NCBI GenBank assembly: GCA_937965695.1 | Contig: CALCKW010000077.1 | Span: 1-58,053, forward strand | Origin: an uncultured Granulosicoccaceae bacterium | GTDB lineage: Bacteria > Pseudomonadota > Gammaproteobacteria > CALCKW01 | Length of the DNA: 58,053 bases | Direction: 5' to 3' | In this document: piece after piece, positions 9,255-17,953 of the stretch | How positions within the stretch are numbered: position 1 is the first letter of the stretch | How the letters are laid out: each line of letters starts with the position of its first letter | Translations under genes and position numbers: made by a program | The notes under the pieces: generated by a model | Database searches by the model: none | What the model saw: only the letters and a program-made list of their open reading frames with translations | What the model was told of the DNA's origin: nothing

Positions 9255-10085
9255 TCACTGGATCCGATTACCGATCCTCCCCCAATCCATATCAAAATCT
9301 AGGCCACTTCGGTGGCGTACATTCAACCAGATGAAAAAAGCACGCCCCACAAGGTTTGCTTCAGGCACAAATCCCCAATAACGACTGTCGTTAGAGTTAT
9401 CGCGATTATCACCCATCATAAAAAAGTGCCCTTCGGGTACTTCAACTTTGATGTTATTTGAAAAACCGACATTGGGATTTCTGTTGCGCAAAATACTGTG
9501 TTCAACCTCACCCAGTTTTTCTAGGTAGTGCATCGTACCGCTACGCCCGTCAACACCCGTGTATTTCTCGCCTTCATCTTCTTCAATCAAAACATCATTA
9601 ATGTAGAGACGCTTATTAACGTAGGCCACCGTGTCGCCCGGCAAACCAACGACACGTTTGATGTAATCCACTGAAGGATTATCAGGGTATCTGAATACCG
9701 CGACATCACCACGTTCAGGTGTGCCCAGTTCCAAGATTTTTTTATGACCGATAGGCAACCGTAAGCCGTAGGCTGATTTGTTAACCAAAATAAAGTCACC
9801 CACCATCAAGGTGGACATCATGGAACCACTGGGGATACGGAATGGTTCGACAATGAAAGAGCGCAAGATCAACACAAACAAAAGTACCGGAAAAAAAGAG
9901 CGAGCGTTTTCTACCCACCAGGGCTCCAGTGCCAATTCAACATCCCGCTTTGCGGCGCCCTCATCGGCAGCCATCAACGCCGCTTTTTCAGAGCGCTTAG
10001 CAGAGAAAAACAAAATATCTATCAGCCAGACAACACCAGAAAACGTCGTCACTGAGACCAACAGCCAAGCCAGATTAAAATTCAT
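9255..10085 (-). CDS. lepB: Signal peptidase I
   Basis: Inner-membrane serine protease (276 aa from the chosen start) that removes Sec and Tat signal peptides. Two N-terminal hydrophobic segments are followed by the nucleophile motif PSGSMMSTLMVGD and the general-base lysine in DYIKRVVGLPGD. The GDNRDNSNDSRYWG box is near the end. ATG 10085 is preferred over 10109 because AAGGAAAGG lies just before it and it gives the usual N-terminus beginning at the first helix. It lies downstream of lepA, the classic lepA-lepB pair. Confidence 0.96.
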   Translation of the reverse strand: MNFNLAWLLVSVTTFSGVVWLIDILFFSAKRSEKAALMAADEGAAKRDVELALEPWWVENARSFFPVLLFVLILRSFIVEPFRIPSGSMMSTLMVGDFILVNKSAYGLRLPIGHKKILELGTPERGDVAVFRYPDNPSVDYIKRVVGLPGDTVAYVNKRLYINDVLIEEDEGEKYTGVDGRSGTMHYLEKLGEVEHSILRNRNPNVGFSNNIKVEVPEGHFFMMGDNRDNSNDSRYWGFVPEANLVGRAFFIWLNVRHRSGLDFDMDWGRIGNRIQ

Positions 10086-10127
10086 ACCTTTCCTTTGACG
10101 CAGGAGCATTCAACAGAGTTTGCTCGA

Positions 10128-11924
10128 TCAATTATCGACTTTCAAAACGGCTAAAAAGGCCTCTTGCGGTATCTCTACCCGACCGATTTGCTTCATACGT
10201 TTTTTACCGGCTTTTTGCTTTTCCAACAGTTTTTTCTTACGAGAAACATCGCCGCCATAACATTTGGCCAAGACATTTTTGCGCATCGCTTTGACGTTGG
10301 AACGCGCGATCACATTTGTCCCTATAGCTGCTTGAATAGCAACCTCGAACATCTGCCTAGGGATTATCTCTTTCATCTTCTCGACAAGATCGCGCCCGCG
10401 AGTTTGCGACTTAGCACGGTGCAAGATAATCGCAAGTGCATCGACCATATCGCCATTGATCAAAATATCAACCTTGACTAAATCAGCGGCCTCATAGCGC
10501 AAGAAACTGTACTCGAAAGAAGCATAGCCGCGACTGACCGATTTGAGACGATCGTAGAAATCCAACACCACTTCGCTCATGGGCAGTTCGTACCCCAAGG
10601 ACACCTGCCGCCCAATGTAGAGCATACGTGTCTGTGTGCCGCGCTTCTCTACGCAGAGCTTGATAACCTCACCCACGTACTCAGGCGGTACCAAAATACT
10701 CGCCTCTATAATAGGCTCGCGCAGCTCCTCGATCTCGTTAGGCATAGGCAGCTCGGACGGGCTTTGAACCCTCGACACCACACCTTTTTTATTCAACACT
10801 TCATACACGACCGTTGGGGCCGTGGTGATTAAATCTAAATCGTATTCGCGCTCTAGGCGCTCTTGCACAATTTCCATGTGCAACATTCCGAGGTAACCAA
10901 TTCTGAAACCAAAGCCTAGGGCGGCCGATGACTCTGGCTCATAGACCAACGATGAATCGTTAAGCTTGAGTTTTTCTAAAGCATCCCGAAATGCTTCGTA
11001 GTCCTCGGAGCTGACAGGAAATACCCCAGCAAAAACCTTTGCCGTCACTTCACGAAAACCGTCCAGCGCTTCCTCGGCAGGACTATTAGCAAGCGTGATG
11101 GTGTCACCCACTTTGGCTTGATCAATTTCCTTAATACCAGCGATGACATAGCCAACTTGGCCAGCTTCAAGTGCCTCGCTTGGCTTACGCTTGGGCGTAA
11201 AAACCCCCACGTTATCTACCAAGAAATTACGCCCAGTGGACATAAACTGCATCTTGTCGCGCTTGCGAATTGAGCCATCAATAATGCGAACCAGCGTCAC
11301 GACACCGACATAGCTGTCGAACCAAGAATCGACTACCAGCGCTTTCAACGGCGCCTCGCGGTCTCCTGTAGGGCAAGGAATTGTCGCGACCAATTGCTCC
11401 AGCAGCTCGGGAACATTTTCACCTGTCTTGGCGCTGATCCCCAAAGCATCACTGGCGTCGATACCAATAATCTCTTCGACTTCTTCGGCCACTCGGTCAG
11501 GCTCAGCAGCGGGTAAGTCAATTTTGTTCAACACCGGCATGACTTCTAGTTCAAGCTCAACGGCGGTGTAGCAGTTTGCAACACTCTGCGCCTCAACACC
11601 TTGTGAAGCATCAACCACCAGCAAAGCACCTTCACAGGCGACCAGAGATCGCGACACTTCGTACGCAAAATCTACGTGCCCGGGGGTGTCAATAATATTG
11701 AGTTGGTATTGCTGACCATCGCCACCGGTGTAGTCCAGCGTGACCGCTTGGGCTTTGATGGTGATGCCGCGTTCGCGCTCGATATCCATCGAGTCGAGTA
11801 CTTGGGCCTCCATTTCACGTTCGCTGAGCCCTCCACACAACTGGATCAATCGATCCGCGAGTGTAGATTTGCCATGATCGATATGAGCGATGATGGAGAA
11901 ATTGCGTATTTGTTGCTGATCCAT
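10128..11924 (-). CDS. lepA: Elongation factor 4
   Basis: LepA/EF4 (598 aa, full length) is a ribosome-binding GTPase linked to back-translocation and 30S biogenesis. G1 is [14 protein letters not shown]3 is DTPGHVDF, G4 is NKIDLP. The family-specific C-terminal domain ends with the basic stretch [17 protein letters not shown]. It lies 13 bp downstream of the small glutaredoxin-like gene and upstream of lepB, within the rpoE-led block. Confidence 0.98.
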   Translation of the reverse strand: MDQQQIRNFSIIAHIDHGKSTLADRLIQLCGGLSEREMEAQVLDSMDIERERGITIKAQAVTLDYTGGDGQQYQLNIIDTPGHVDFAYEVSRSLVACEGALLVVDASQGVEAQSVANCYTAVELELEVMPVLNKIDLPAAEPDRVAEEVEEIIGIDASDALGISAKTGENVPELLEQLVATIPCPTGDREAPLKALVVDSWFDSYVGVVTLVRIIDGSIRKRDKMQFMSTGRNFLVDNVGVFTPKRKPSEALEAGQVGYVIAGIKEIDQAKVGDTITLANSPAEEALDGFREVTAKVFAGVFPVSSEDYEAFRDALEKLKLNDSSLVYEPESSAALGFGFRIGYLGMLHMEIVQERLEREYDLDLITTAPTVVYEVLNKKGVVSRVQSPSELPMPNEIEELREPIIEASILVPPEYVGEVIKLCVEKRGTQTRMLYIGRQVSLGYELPMSEVVLDFYDRLKSVSRGYASFEYSFLRYEAADLVKVDILINGDMVDALAIILHRAKSQTRGRDLVEKMKEIIPRQMFEVAIQAAIGTNVIARSNVKAMRKNVLAKCYGGDVSRKKKLLEKQKAGKKRMKQIGRVEIPQEAFLAVLKVDN

Positions 11925-11937
11925 AAATCGTGTCGCG

Positions 11938-12216
11938 CTAGTTGAGCGTGCTTAAGTGAGCTTGCAGGCGGGCCATGTCGAGATGATAGCGGCAAATCTC
12001 GGTATCGCCATCGCACAACACTGGTACAGCCAACCCATAGCGCTCACGCAGTACCAGATTGGTATCCACGTCAACAACATTAGGCTCTAAGCCGTGTGCC
12101 TGCAGCATTTGCAACATGTCGTCACAAAGGTGGCAGCCCTGACGGCTGTAGAGAGTCAAAAGCGCTGCACCGGAAGGCGGAGCAGCGTTATCGGGCGGGC
12201 GCAAGTTACGGCGCAT
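11938..12216 (-). CDS. Glutaredoxin-like protein (DUF836)
   Basis: Small thioredoxin-fold protein (92 aa). The redox motif CHLC follows TLYSRQG, and the cis-proline is in AVPVLCDG, as in the DUF836/glutaredoxin-like family. ATG 12216 has an AGGA 8 nt upstream; an in-frame GTG at 12240 lacks one. Its partner is unknown. Small glutaredoxins of this kind are often found between mucD and lepA in gammaproteobacteria, so a link to envelope or periplasmic stress is possible but not shown. Confidence 0.82.
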   Translation of the reverse strand: MRRNLRPPDNAAPPSGAALLTLYSRQGCHLCDDMLQMLQAHGLEPNVVDVDTNLVLRERYGLAVPVLCDGDTEICRYHLDMARLQAHLSTLN

Positions 12217-12305
12217 GCAGCAAGTCCTGTTTAGGCGCACACTAGTTTAGAAAGTTATCTACACCTAGAGCGCGCTCGTCAACTCACCATAATGGCCGAA
12301 AGTTG

Positions 12306-13724
12306 CTATTCCGGCAAGCGTAACGCGAGGAACATCGGACGACCCTGACGCTGAACCAACACAGCGATGGAGCTACCGGCCTCGACATTCTCCGTAATCT
12401 CCAGATAACCGTCGATATCAGCCACTTCCTTGCCGTGTAATCGCATGATGAAATCACCCGGAGCAATGCCTGCTTTAGCGGCGGCACTGCCGTCGATGAC
12501 TTCAGTCACCATGACGCCGTCTTTTTCAACACCAGCCGCTTCGCGGTCTTCGGCTGACGGCTCAATAACAGTCAGGCCAAACTTGTCTTCGGACTTAGCG
12601 GGTTCACTGGGTCCTCTTCGCGAAGCCAACACATCTGCTTTTGGTAACTCGCCAATATTGACGATAACCGTTTCACGCTCACCGGCTCGCATAACTTCAA
12701 CTTCAGCGTCGTTCCCCGCTCGCACACGGCCAACTAATGGCGGCAGAGACGAGCTGCTATCAACAGCACTGCCATTGAAAGCGACAATCACATCGCCCAC
12801 TTGCAGCTCAGATTTTGAAGCCGGACTGTCAGGTAAAATCTGCGAAACCAACGCGCCGCTGGCAGTAGACATACCAAAGCTCTCAGCTAAATCGCGAGTG
12901 ACTTCTTGAATGATCACGCCCAACCAACCGCGTGACACCTGGCCGCTTTCGCGCAATTGCTCCGCCACATCGACCGCCTCTTCTATGGGAATGGCAAACG
13001 ACAATCCCATAAACCCACCACTGCGGCTGTAAATCTGCGAATTCACGCCAACCACTTCACCGTCGAGATTAAACAGAGGTCCGCCAGAATTACCGGGGTT
13101 GATGGCTACATCAGTCTGAATAAACGGTGTGTAGTTTTCATTGGGGAGTGAGCGCCCTTTAGCACTGACGATACCGGCGGTGACGCTGAAATCAAATCCA
13201 AAGGGTGAACCAATGGCCAGCACCCATTCGCCCACTTTTAGATCCTCTGAAGAACCAATCTTGGCCACCGGCAGGTTTTCAGCCTCAACTTTGAGAACAG
13301 CCACGTCACTGCGCTTATCAGTGCCAACAATCTCAGCGTCTAGTTGACGGCGGTCAGACAAACGCACAATCACTTTATCAGCGCCTTCAACCACGTGGTT
13401 GTTGGTAATAATGTAACCGTCATCGGAGATTATGAACCCAGAACCCAGTGAACTCGGCTCTGCATCTTGGCCGCGACTGCCGCCACCACGCTCTTGCTCT
13501 TCGAGGAATTTTTTCAGCAGATCGCCAAAAGGTGAGTTTTCCAGATCGGGCATCTCTAACCCGGGAGGCAGAGAAACACCTTCGCTTTTACGTGTTGTGC
13601 TGATATTCACCACAGTTGGGTGTTGCTCTTCCACTAAGCCAGTGAAATCGGGCAAACCGCGCGCTTGAGTTAAAGCGGGCACGATCAAAGCCACCATAGC
13701 CAGCAATCGCAAGGTCAGGGACAT
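12306..13724 (-). CDS. mucD: DegP/MucD-type periplasmic serine protease
   Basis: HtrA-family protease and chaperone (472 aa) acting on misfolded periplasmic proteins. It has a signal peptide (cleavage likely after TQA), catalytic His in NNHVVEGAD, Asp in KRSDVAVLKV and Ser in NPGNSGGPLF. Two PDZ domains follow (from about residues 260 and 380). It lies 11 bp after rseC, in the sigma-E gene cluster, the same place as mucD in Pseudomonas. It is probably part of the rpoE transcript and a feedback regulator of envelope stress. Confidence 0.95.
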   Translation of the reverse strand: MSLTLRLLAMVALIVPALTQARGLPDFTGLVEEQHPTVVNISTTRKSEGVSLPPGLEMPDLENSPFGDLLKKFLEEQERGGGSRGQDAEPSSLGSGFIISDDGYIITNNHVVEGADKVIVRLSDRRQLDAEIVGTDKRSDVAVLKVEAENLPVAKIGSSEDLKVGEWVLAIGSPFGFDFSVTAGIVSAKGRSLPNENYTPFIQTDVAINPGNSGGPLFNLDGEVVGVNSQIYSRSGGFMGLSFAIPIEEAVDVAEQLRESGQVSRGWLGVIIQEVTRDLAESFGMSTASGALVSQILPDSPASKSELQVGDVIVAFNGSAVDSSSSLPPLVGRVRAGNDAEVEVMRAGERETVIVNIGELPKADVLASRRGPSEPAKSEDKFGLTVIEPSAEDREAAGVEKDGVMVTEVIDGSAAAKAGIAPGDFIMRLHGKEVADIDGYLEITENVEAGSSIAVLVQRQGRPMFLALRLPE

Positions 13725-13735
13725 GGAATTTTCCT

Positions 13736-14170
13736 TTATTTGTCATTAATTTGCACAGCACGCAACGGCGAGCTGGCAAGATACTGTCGGCGCAAAAACA
13801 CGCGCGCCGTCTGCAAGCCTAGCAGCAGACCCACCACCCCGGTCACCGCCTGTGGCAAGTCGCCTAGGCCTAAAGCGTAGGAGCAAAATGCCCCCGCTAA
13901 AAGGCCAATCGCGGGCAAAAGATAGAGAGATAGCGAGATTTGAGCCAGTGCACCCGATGCAAGGTCTAAAAAAACGGCTTGCCCCCGCTGAATCGGAGCT
14001 TGAGCACGTGCAAGGACCGCCACAGACCGAGGGCTTTGGCGGCCACCACACTTAGCGCTACAGCTGCCGCACACTTGACCAATTTGGGTTGTGACCTCAA
14101 GCTCGTTGCTGACACTTGATCGCACCTGCCCAGTGATGTGTTCACTGGGTTGCTCAAGGTCTATGCGCAT
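13736..14170 (-). CDS. rseC: RseC/MucC family protein
   Basis: Membrane protein (144 aa) of the SoxR-reducing/RseC family. The cysteine cluster CGSCSAKCGG (about residues 34-43) comes before two hydrophobic helices (LYLLPAIGLLAGAFCSY and AVTGVVGLLLGL). The start is ATG 14170, overlapping the rseA stop (TGATG). It belongs to the sigma-E operon and is thought to modulate the response. Here it directly follows rseA; the gene normally between them (rseB/mucB) is missing. Confidence 0.88.
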   Translation of the reverse strand: MRIDLEQPSEHITGQVRSSVSNELEVTTQIGQVCGSCSAKCGGRQSPRSVAVLARAQAPIQRGQAVFLDLASGALAQISLSLYLLPAIGLLAGAFCSYALGLGDLPQAVTGVVGLLLGLQTARVFLRRQYLASSPLRAVQINDK

Positions 14171-14796
14171 CAATTACCAGCTGGAGTGCTGATATTTGGT
14201 GTCTGGACTCGATTGCCTGAAGACGCTTCCATGTGCTGGAGCAATTGAGCACGCAACTGCGGCGAGAGAGAATTAAAATCAATGCTACGCACGTCCGACG
14301 TCACCGGTCGAACAGCTTCTTGCCGCACAGACAATTTAGGTGCAACGGCGACAAACGGGTCTGCCGCATTGGTCACAGAGCTAACAGGGGCTGAGTTGGC
14401 GACCAACTCAGAGCCGGTGCTACGATCACCCTCACTGAGCATGACCAACCCCACAAAACCAAGTGCCGCGACACTGGCAGCAATGGCAAAGCTGGACGAA
14501 CGACCGCCAAACCAACCCTGCACAAAATTTGATTGCTGCGGCGCTTCAACCGTACTGGTTCGCGCTGCCGCTGGGCACAACACCGTTGGTTCATCGGCAA
14601 TTGCTCTTGCGACTTGGTCTGCAAATCCTACCGGCAAACAGTCATTGATTTGCCCGTGTAATGCATCACGCTGCTGGCACATTGCGCCAAATGTCTTACT
14701 GCAGCCACTTTGCTTAACTAAAGATTCAATGGCTTCAGGGTCGGTCAATTCGCCATCAAAAAACGCAGAGAGCGATTCGCGTTGTTTATCGTTCAT
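14170..14796 (-). CDS. rseA: Anti-sigma-E factor RseA/MucA
   Basis: Anti-sigma factor (208 aa). The N-terminal RseA domain is recognisable (ESLSAFFDGELTDPEA), and a single transmembrane segment lies near the middle (FAIAASVAALGFVGLVML), leaving a periplasmic tail of about 85 residues. It is expected to hold RpoE at the membrane until regulated proteolysis by DegS/RseP-type proteases. The start overlaps the rpoE stop by 4 bp. Because rseB is absent, protection of the periplasmic tail may work differently here. Confidence 0.92.
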   Translation of the reverse strand: MNDKQRESLSAFFDGELTDPEAIESLVKQSGCSKTFGAMCQQRDALHGQINDCLPVGFADQVARAIADEPTVLCPAAARTSTVEAPQQSNFVQGWFGGRSSSFAIAASVAALGFVGLVMLSEGDRSTGSELVANSAPVSSVTNAADPFVAVAPKLSVRQEAVRPVTSDVRSIDFNSLSPQLRAQLLQHMEASSGNRVQTPNISTPAGN

Positions 14797-15392
14797 GCTT
14801 TCAATCCTGTTTGCTCGCCGTCCATCAGAGGGCGGAACTTTGCTTCAATTGCTTCTCGTGCTCGGAAAATTCGCGAACGAACCGTACCGATAGGACAATC
14901 CATCGCGTCGGCTATTTCGTCGTAGCTAAGGCCATCAAACTCGCGCAGCGCAATCGCTGTGCGCAAATCCACCGGCAAATCCTCAATCGCCTCGCGAATC
15001 GCGTCGCGCAACTCATCGGTGCGAGCCTCACGTTCTGGAGAAGCGATGTCGTGCATCCGCTCGGCAGACGCAAGGTAGGCGTTGTCGTCAGCGTCTATCG
15101 AACGCTCAACATTCCGGCGCCCACTGGACACTAAATGATTTTTTGCGGCGTTCACGGCGATACGGTACAACCATGTATAAAAGGCGCTGTCCCCTCGAAA
15201 ATTCTTCAATCCGCGATAAGCTTTGATAAAAGCTTCCTGACAGACATCAGGCACATCAGAGGCGTTTTTAACATAGCGCCCCACTAGGTTAGCCACCCGG
15301 TGCTGGTACTTCAGCACCAATAGGTTGTAGGCGTTCGCCTCACCGCGCTGTACGCGTCTTACCAGTGCTAAATCGGCTTCGTTGCTGGTCAT
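14793..15392 (-). CDS. rpoE: RNA polymerase sigma-E factor (AlgU/RpoE)
   Basis: ECF sigma factor (199 aa) for the envelope stress regulon. Region 2 shows YQHRVANLVGRYV and the DVCQEAFIKAYRGLKNFRGD stretch, with YTWLYRIAVNAAKNHL; region 4 shows the helix-turn-helix LSYDEIADAMDCPIGTVRSRIFRARE. It is the first gene of the rpoE-rseA-rseC-mucD unit. A sigma-E type promoter lies 33-61 bp upstream, pointing to autoregulation. Confidence 0.96.
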   Translation of the reverse strand: MTSNEADLALVRRVQRGEANAYNLLVLKYQHRVANLVGRYVKNASDVPDVCQEAFIKAYRGLKNFRGDSAFYTWLYRIAVNAAKNHLVSSGRRNVERSIDADDNAYLASAERMHDIASPEREARTDELRDAIREAIEDLPVDLRTAIALREFDGLSYDEIADAMDCPIGTVRSRIFRAREAIEAKFRPLMDGEQTGLKA

Positions 15393-15424
15393 AGCTACTC
15401 ATTTTTAAGTGATATTGCTGGCTT

Positions 15425-15453
15425 TGTGACTGTGCCACACGGGGCTAAGTTCC
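15425..15453 (-). promoter_or_regulatory. Sigma-E type promoter of rpoE
   Basis: On the minus strand, GGAACTT (15453-15447) is followed after 16 bp by GTCACA (15430-15425), close to the sigma-E consensus (GGAACTT, 16 bp, GTCnAA/TCTGA). Transcription would begin some 30 bp before the rpoE start. This is a match by eye to the known consensus. Confidence 0.68.
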
Positions 15454-15480
15454 CTCGGGTAGCACACAATGAAAAATTTG

Positions 15481-16026
15481 TTAGATACTGAGCACCGTTT
15501 CACGATAAAAACGCAATTCCGCAATAGATTCGCGAATGTCGTCCAAAGCCTGATGGGTGCCACGCTTTTTAAAGCCCGCCATGGTCTCCGGCGACCAGCG
15601 CTTCACTAGCTCTTTAAGCGTTGACACATCTAAATTGCGATAATGAAAATACGCTTCCAGAGTCGGCATCAAGCGTGCCATAAAGCGCCTGTCTTGGCAG
15701 ATGCTGTTGCCACACATCGGAGATGCACCTGCGGGCACCCACTGCTCGAGGAAATCGATAGTCTGTTGCTCGACGTCCGCCACACTCAATGACGACTGTC
15801 GCACGCGGTCAATCAGACCCGAAGCACCGTGGTGGCTCTGATTCCAGTCATCCATACCCGCTAAGATGGCATCGCTCTGATGCACAGCGAGCACAGGGCC
15901 TTCTGCCAAGGTATTCAGGTTCACGTCGGTGATTATCGTCGCTATCTCGATGATCACGTCTTCTTCGGGCTCGAGACCGGTCATCTCGAGATCGATCCAA
16001 ATTAGGTGCTCTTTACTGGGCTGCAT
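15481..16026 (-). CDS. orn: Oligoribonuclease
   Basis: DEDDh 3'-5' exoribonuclease (181 aa) that degrades short oligoribonucleotides, including pGpG from c-di-GMP turnover. The motifs are [20 protein letters not shown] (metal ligands D and E) and [12 protein letters not shown] (His and Asp). ATG 16026 gives the usual N-terminus ([18 protein letters not shown]); the frame extends further upstream without homology. It is divergent from rsgA, as in many gammaproteobacteria. Confidence 0.96.
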   Translation of the reverse strand: MQPSKEHLIWIDLEMTGLEPEEDVIIEIATIITDVNLNTLAEGPVLAVHQSDAILAGMDDWNQSHHGASGLIDRVRQSSLSVADVEQQTIDFLEQWVPAGASPMCGNSICQDRRFMARLMPTLEAYFHYRNLDVSTLKELVKRWSPETMAGFKKRGTHQALDDIRESIAELRFYRETVLSI

Positions 16027-16103
16027 AGTGCTGTATTTGTGAAGATGGACACGCCTCCAGTATAGTGCATCCCATCCCTGCACCCGAGCCTTCAAAGCGT
16101 CAT

Positions 16104-17009
16104 ATGCCGCCAAAACTCAAAAAAACCAACACCGGTCGAATCGTCGCAGTACACCGTTCGCACTGGCTCATCCAAGATCAACAAGAAAAGCTGCACAAGG
16201 CAACGGCTCGTTACAAAGCGGGTGCACCCGTTGTCGGTGATCTGGTGCAATTCAGCGATGCGGGCGGTGGAGGGGTTCATATCGACAGCATCGAAGAGCG
16301 CGAATCCACGCTGCAACGCATCGACCGACGTGGCCAACCTAAACCACTGGCAGCTAACTACACACGGCTAGTTGTCGTCTGCGCCCCCGCCCCCGGCATC
16401 GACCGACTACTCATTGACCAGTACCTCATCGCCGCCGACCACGGTGGCGTGCGCCCGCTCTTAGTTATTAACAAATCAGACCTGATCGAAGACGTCAGCG
16501 GCTTAGACCCCATGTTGGCGGCCTACCAAAAAGCCCACTGCGAAACCGTCTTAACCTGCGCCATGCAAGGCGACGGCCTGCAAAACCTAGCCGAACGCCT
16601 GCGCGGAGAAGTCGCCGTCTTTGTAGGTCCATCCGGGGTTGGCAAATCATCCATCATCCAGCACTTTGTGCCAGACCGTGAAATACGCGTGGGTGCCCTG
16701 TCCGCTGCCGGCATGGGATCCCACACCACCACTGCATCGGTCTGGTACGACCTAGAGGGCGGCGGCGCCGTTATCGACAGCCCCGGTGTGCGCGAGTTCA
16801 GGCTGGACCACATCCCCGTGGAAATAGTCAGAGCTGGCTTTTGGGAGATAGACGAAATGGGCCAAGGTTGTAAATTTTCAAACTGCAGCCATCGCCATGA
16901 ACCCGAATGCGTCGTGCTTGAAGCTCTGCAAGAAAACACATTGGATGAGTTGCGGTATAAAAACTATTTGCACTTATTGGCGGAGGCTGAGGCGGCAGTT
17001 AGGAATTAG
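16104..17009 (+). CDS. rsgA: Small ribosomal subunit biogenesis GTPase RsgA
   Basis: Circularly permuted GTPase (301 aa) that releases RbfA late in 30S assembly. An OB-fold comes first, then G4 (NKSDLIE), G1 (GPSGVGKSS), G2 (HTTTAS) and G3 (DSPGVREF). A C-terminal zinc motif is seen in [17 protein letters not shown] 16104 is chosen over an in-frame GTG at 16065; neither has a strong ribosome-binding site. Divergent from orn. Confidence 0.94.
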   Translation: MPPKLKKTNTGRIVAVHRSHWLIQDQQEKLHKATARYKAGAPVVGDLVQFSDAGGGGVHIDSIEERESTLQRIDRRGQPKPLAANYTRLVVVCAPAPGIDRLLIDQYLIAADHGGVRPLLVINKSDLIEDVSGLDPMLAAYQKAHCETVLTCAMQGDGLQNLAERLRGEVAVFVGPSGVGKSSIIQHFVPDREIRVGALSAAGMGSHTTTASVWYDLEGGGAVIDSPGVREFRLDHIPVEIVRAGFWEIDEMGQGCKFSNCSHRHEPECVVLEALQENTLDELRYKNYLHLLAEAEAAVRN

Positions 17010-17153
17010 CTTATCCTTTATAAACTTCATTCAATACCAACGCAGATGGCCCCAAACCAAATAATTGAAAATGTACAGAAATCAACTCTGTATTAGTCTG
17101 CTTAGTGTTTTAGCTAGAAAAGATATTTGCAAATTCTATAAAATTTCTGATTG

Positions 17154-17807
17154 CTACCCATCGACCACCGGATAAACCGCGTCACCCCATAGAGTGTCTT
17201 TGGTGGACAACATCAATTCGATAACCAACGGCACTAGGTGATTCAGCAGTTGGGCGCAGTCGCGCACTTGCTCACGATTGACCGCGCTGTTCCAGGTGGC
17301 ACCGCCGTGCATAAGTTGGTTGCGTAAGGTGTAGACGCGGCCCAACACAATCGACAGTACAGACCCCACATCGCGCTTGCCCATGGCATGAGACGCTGCG
17401 GCTTTGTTGCTATTAAAACGGCGCTGCCATTCTGCGGTGCTAACTTCGCCACGTTGATGCGCCCAAAAGTCGGGGAATACGTATTGGTTATCCAGCAAAA
17501 GTCTTACGCTGCCACTGAATTGCTGCCACAGCATTTTTTCCAACTGGCCTTCGCGGTCTAGGACAACCAGTTTATCGATAAAGCTTCTGAAAGTGCTCTG
17601 CTCGTCTAGGCGTTCTTGCTGGCTAAACTCGCTGGCGTAGGCGGCGTTGAAGGCTATCCACAGAAATATAAACTGGGCATCAAAATCGTCGCCGCTCTGC
17701 TCCGCCCGTTGCAACCAGCTGAGGCTGCGGTGGATACGCAGGTTTGCACCCTCTGGCATCTGGTCACGCTGCTGACGGTGACTGTCTTTGAGTTGTTGGT
17801 GGTTCAT
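17154..17807 (-). CDS. HEPN-like domain protein
   Basis: A 217-aa all-helical protein. The C-terminal part carries TLRNQLMHGG, an R-x4-H motif (residues about 162-167) characteristic of HEPN domains, many of which are RNases or toxin-type effectors. The N-terminal FIFLWIAFNAAY helix also fits Apea-like HEPN proteins. No nucleotidyltransferase partner or antitoxin is next to it. It sits alone between rsgA and a lipoprotein gene. The function is unknown; a housekeeping role is as possible as a defence role. Confidence 0.6.
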   Translation of the reverse strand: MNHQQLKDSHRQQRDQMPEGANLRIHRSLSWLQRAEQSGDDFDAQFIFLWIAFNAAYASEFSQQERLDEQSTFRSFIDKLVVLDREGQLEKMLWQQFSGSVRLLLDNQYVFPDFWAHQRGEVSTAEWQRRFNSNKAAASHAMGKRDVGSVLSIVLGRVYTLRNQLMHGGATWNSAVNREQVRDCAQLLNHLVPLVIELMLSTKDTLWGDAVYPVVDG

Positions 17808-17917
17808 CGAAGCCTGTTTCTATTGCTTAGATTTTTAATCTTAGTGCTGCCTTGGCGATTCGCTTTGAAAGTCACGAGGGTTTCTGAAAAGTTAAATTAA
17901 ACGGACAGCACTTGCCC

Positions 17918-17942
17918 GCGGAGCACTTTAGCAGTGCTCCGC
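17918..17942 (-). terminator. Terminator-like hairpin
   Basis: GCGGAGCACT (17918-17927) pairs perfectly with AGTGCTCCGC (17933-17942) around a 5-base loop. It lies 11 bp after the stop of the lipoprotein gene (minus strand). There is no clear T-run, so termination is likely but not certain. Confidence 0.55.
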
Positions 17943-17953
17943 TGAGTTAGGTT

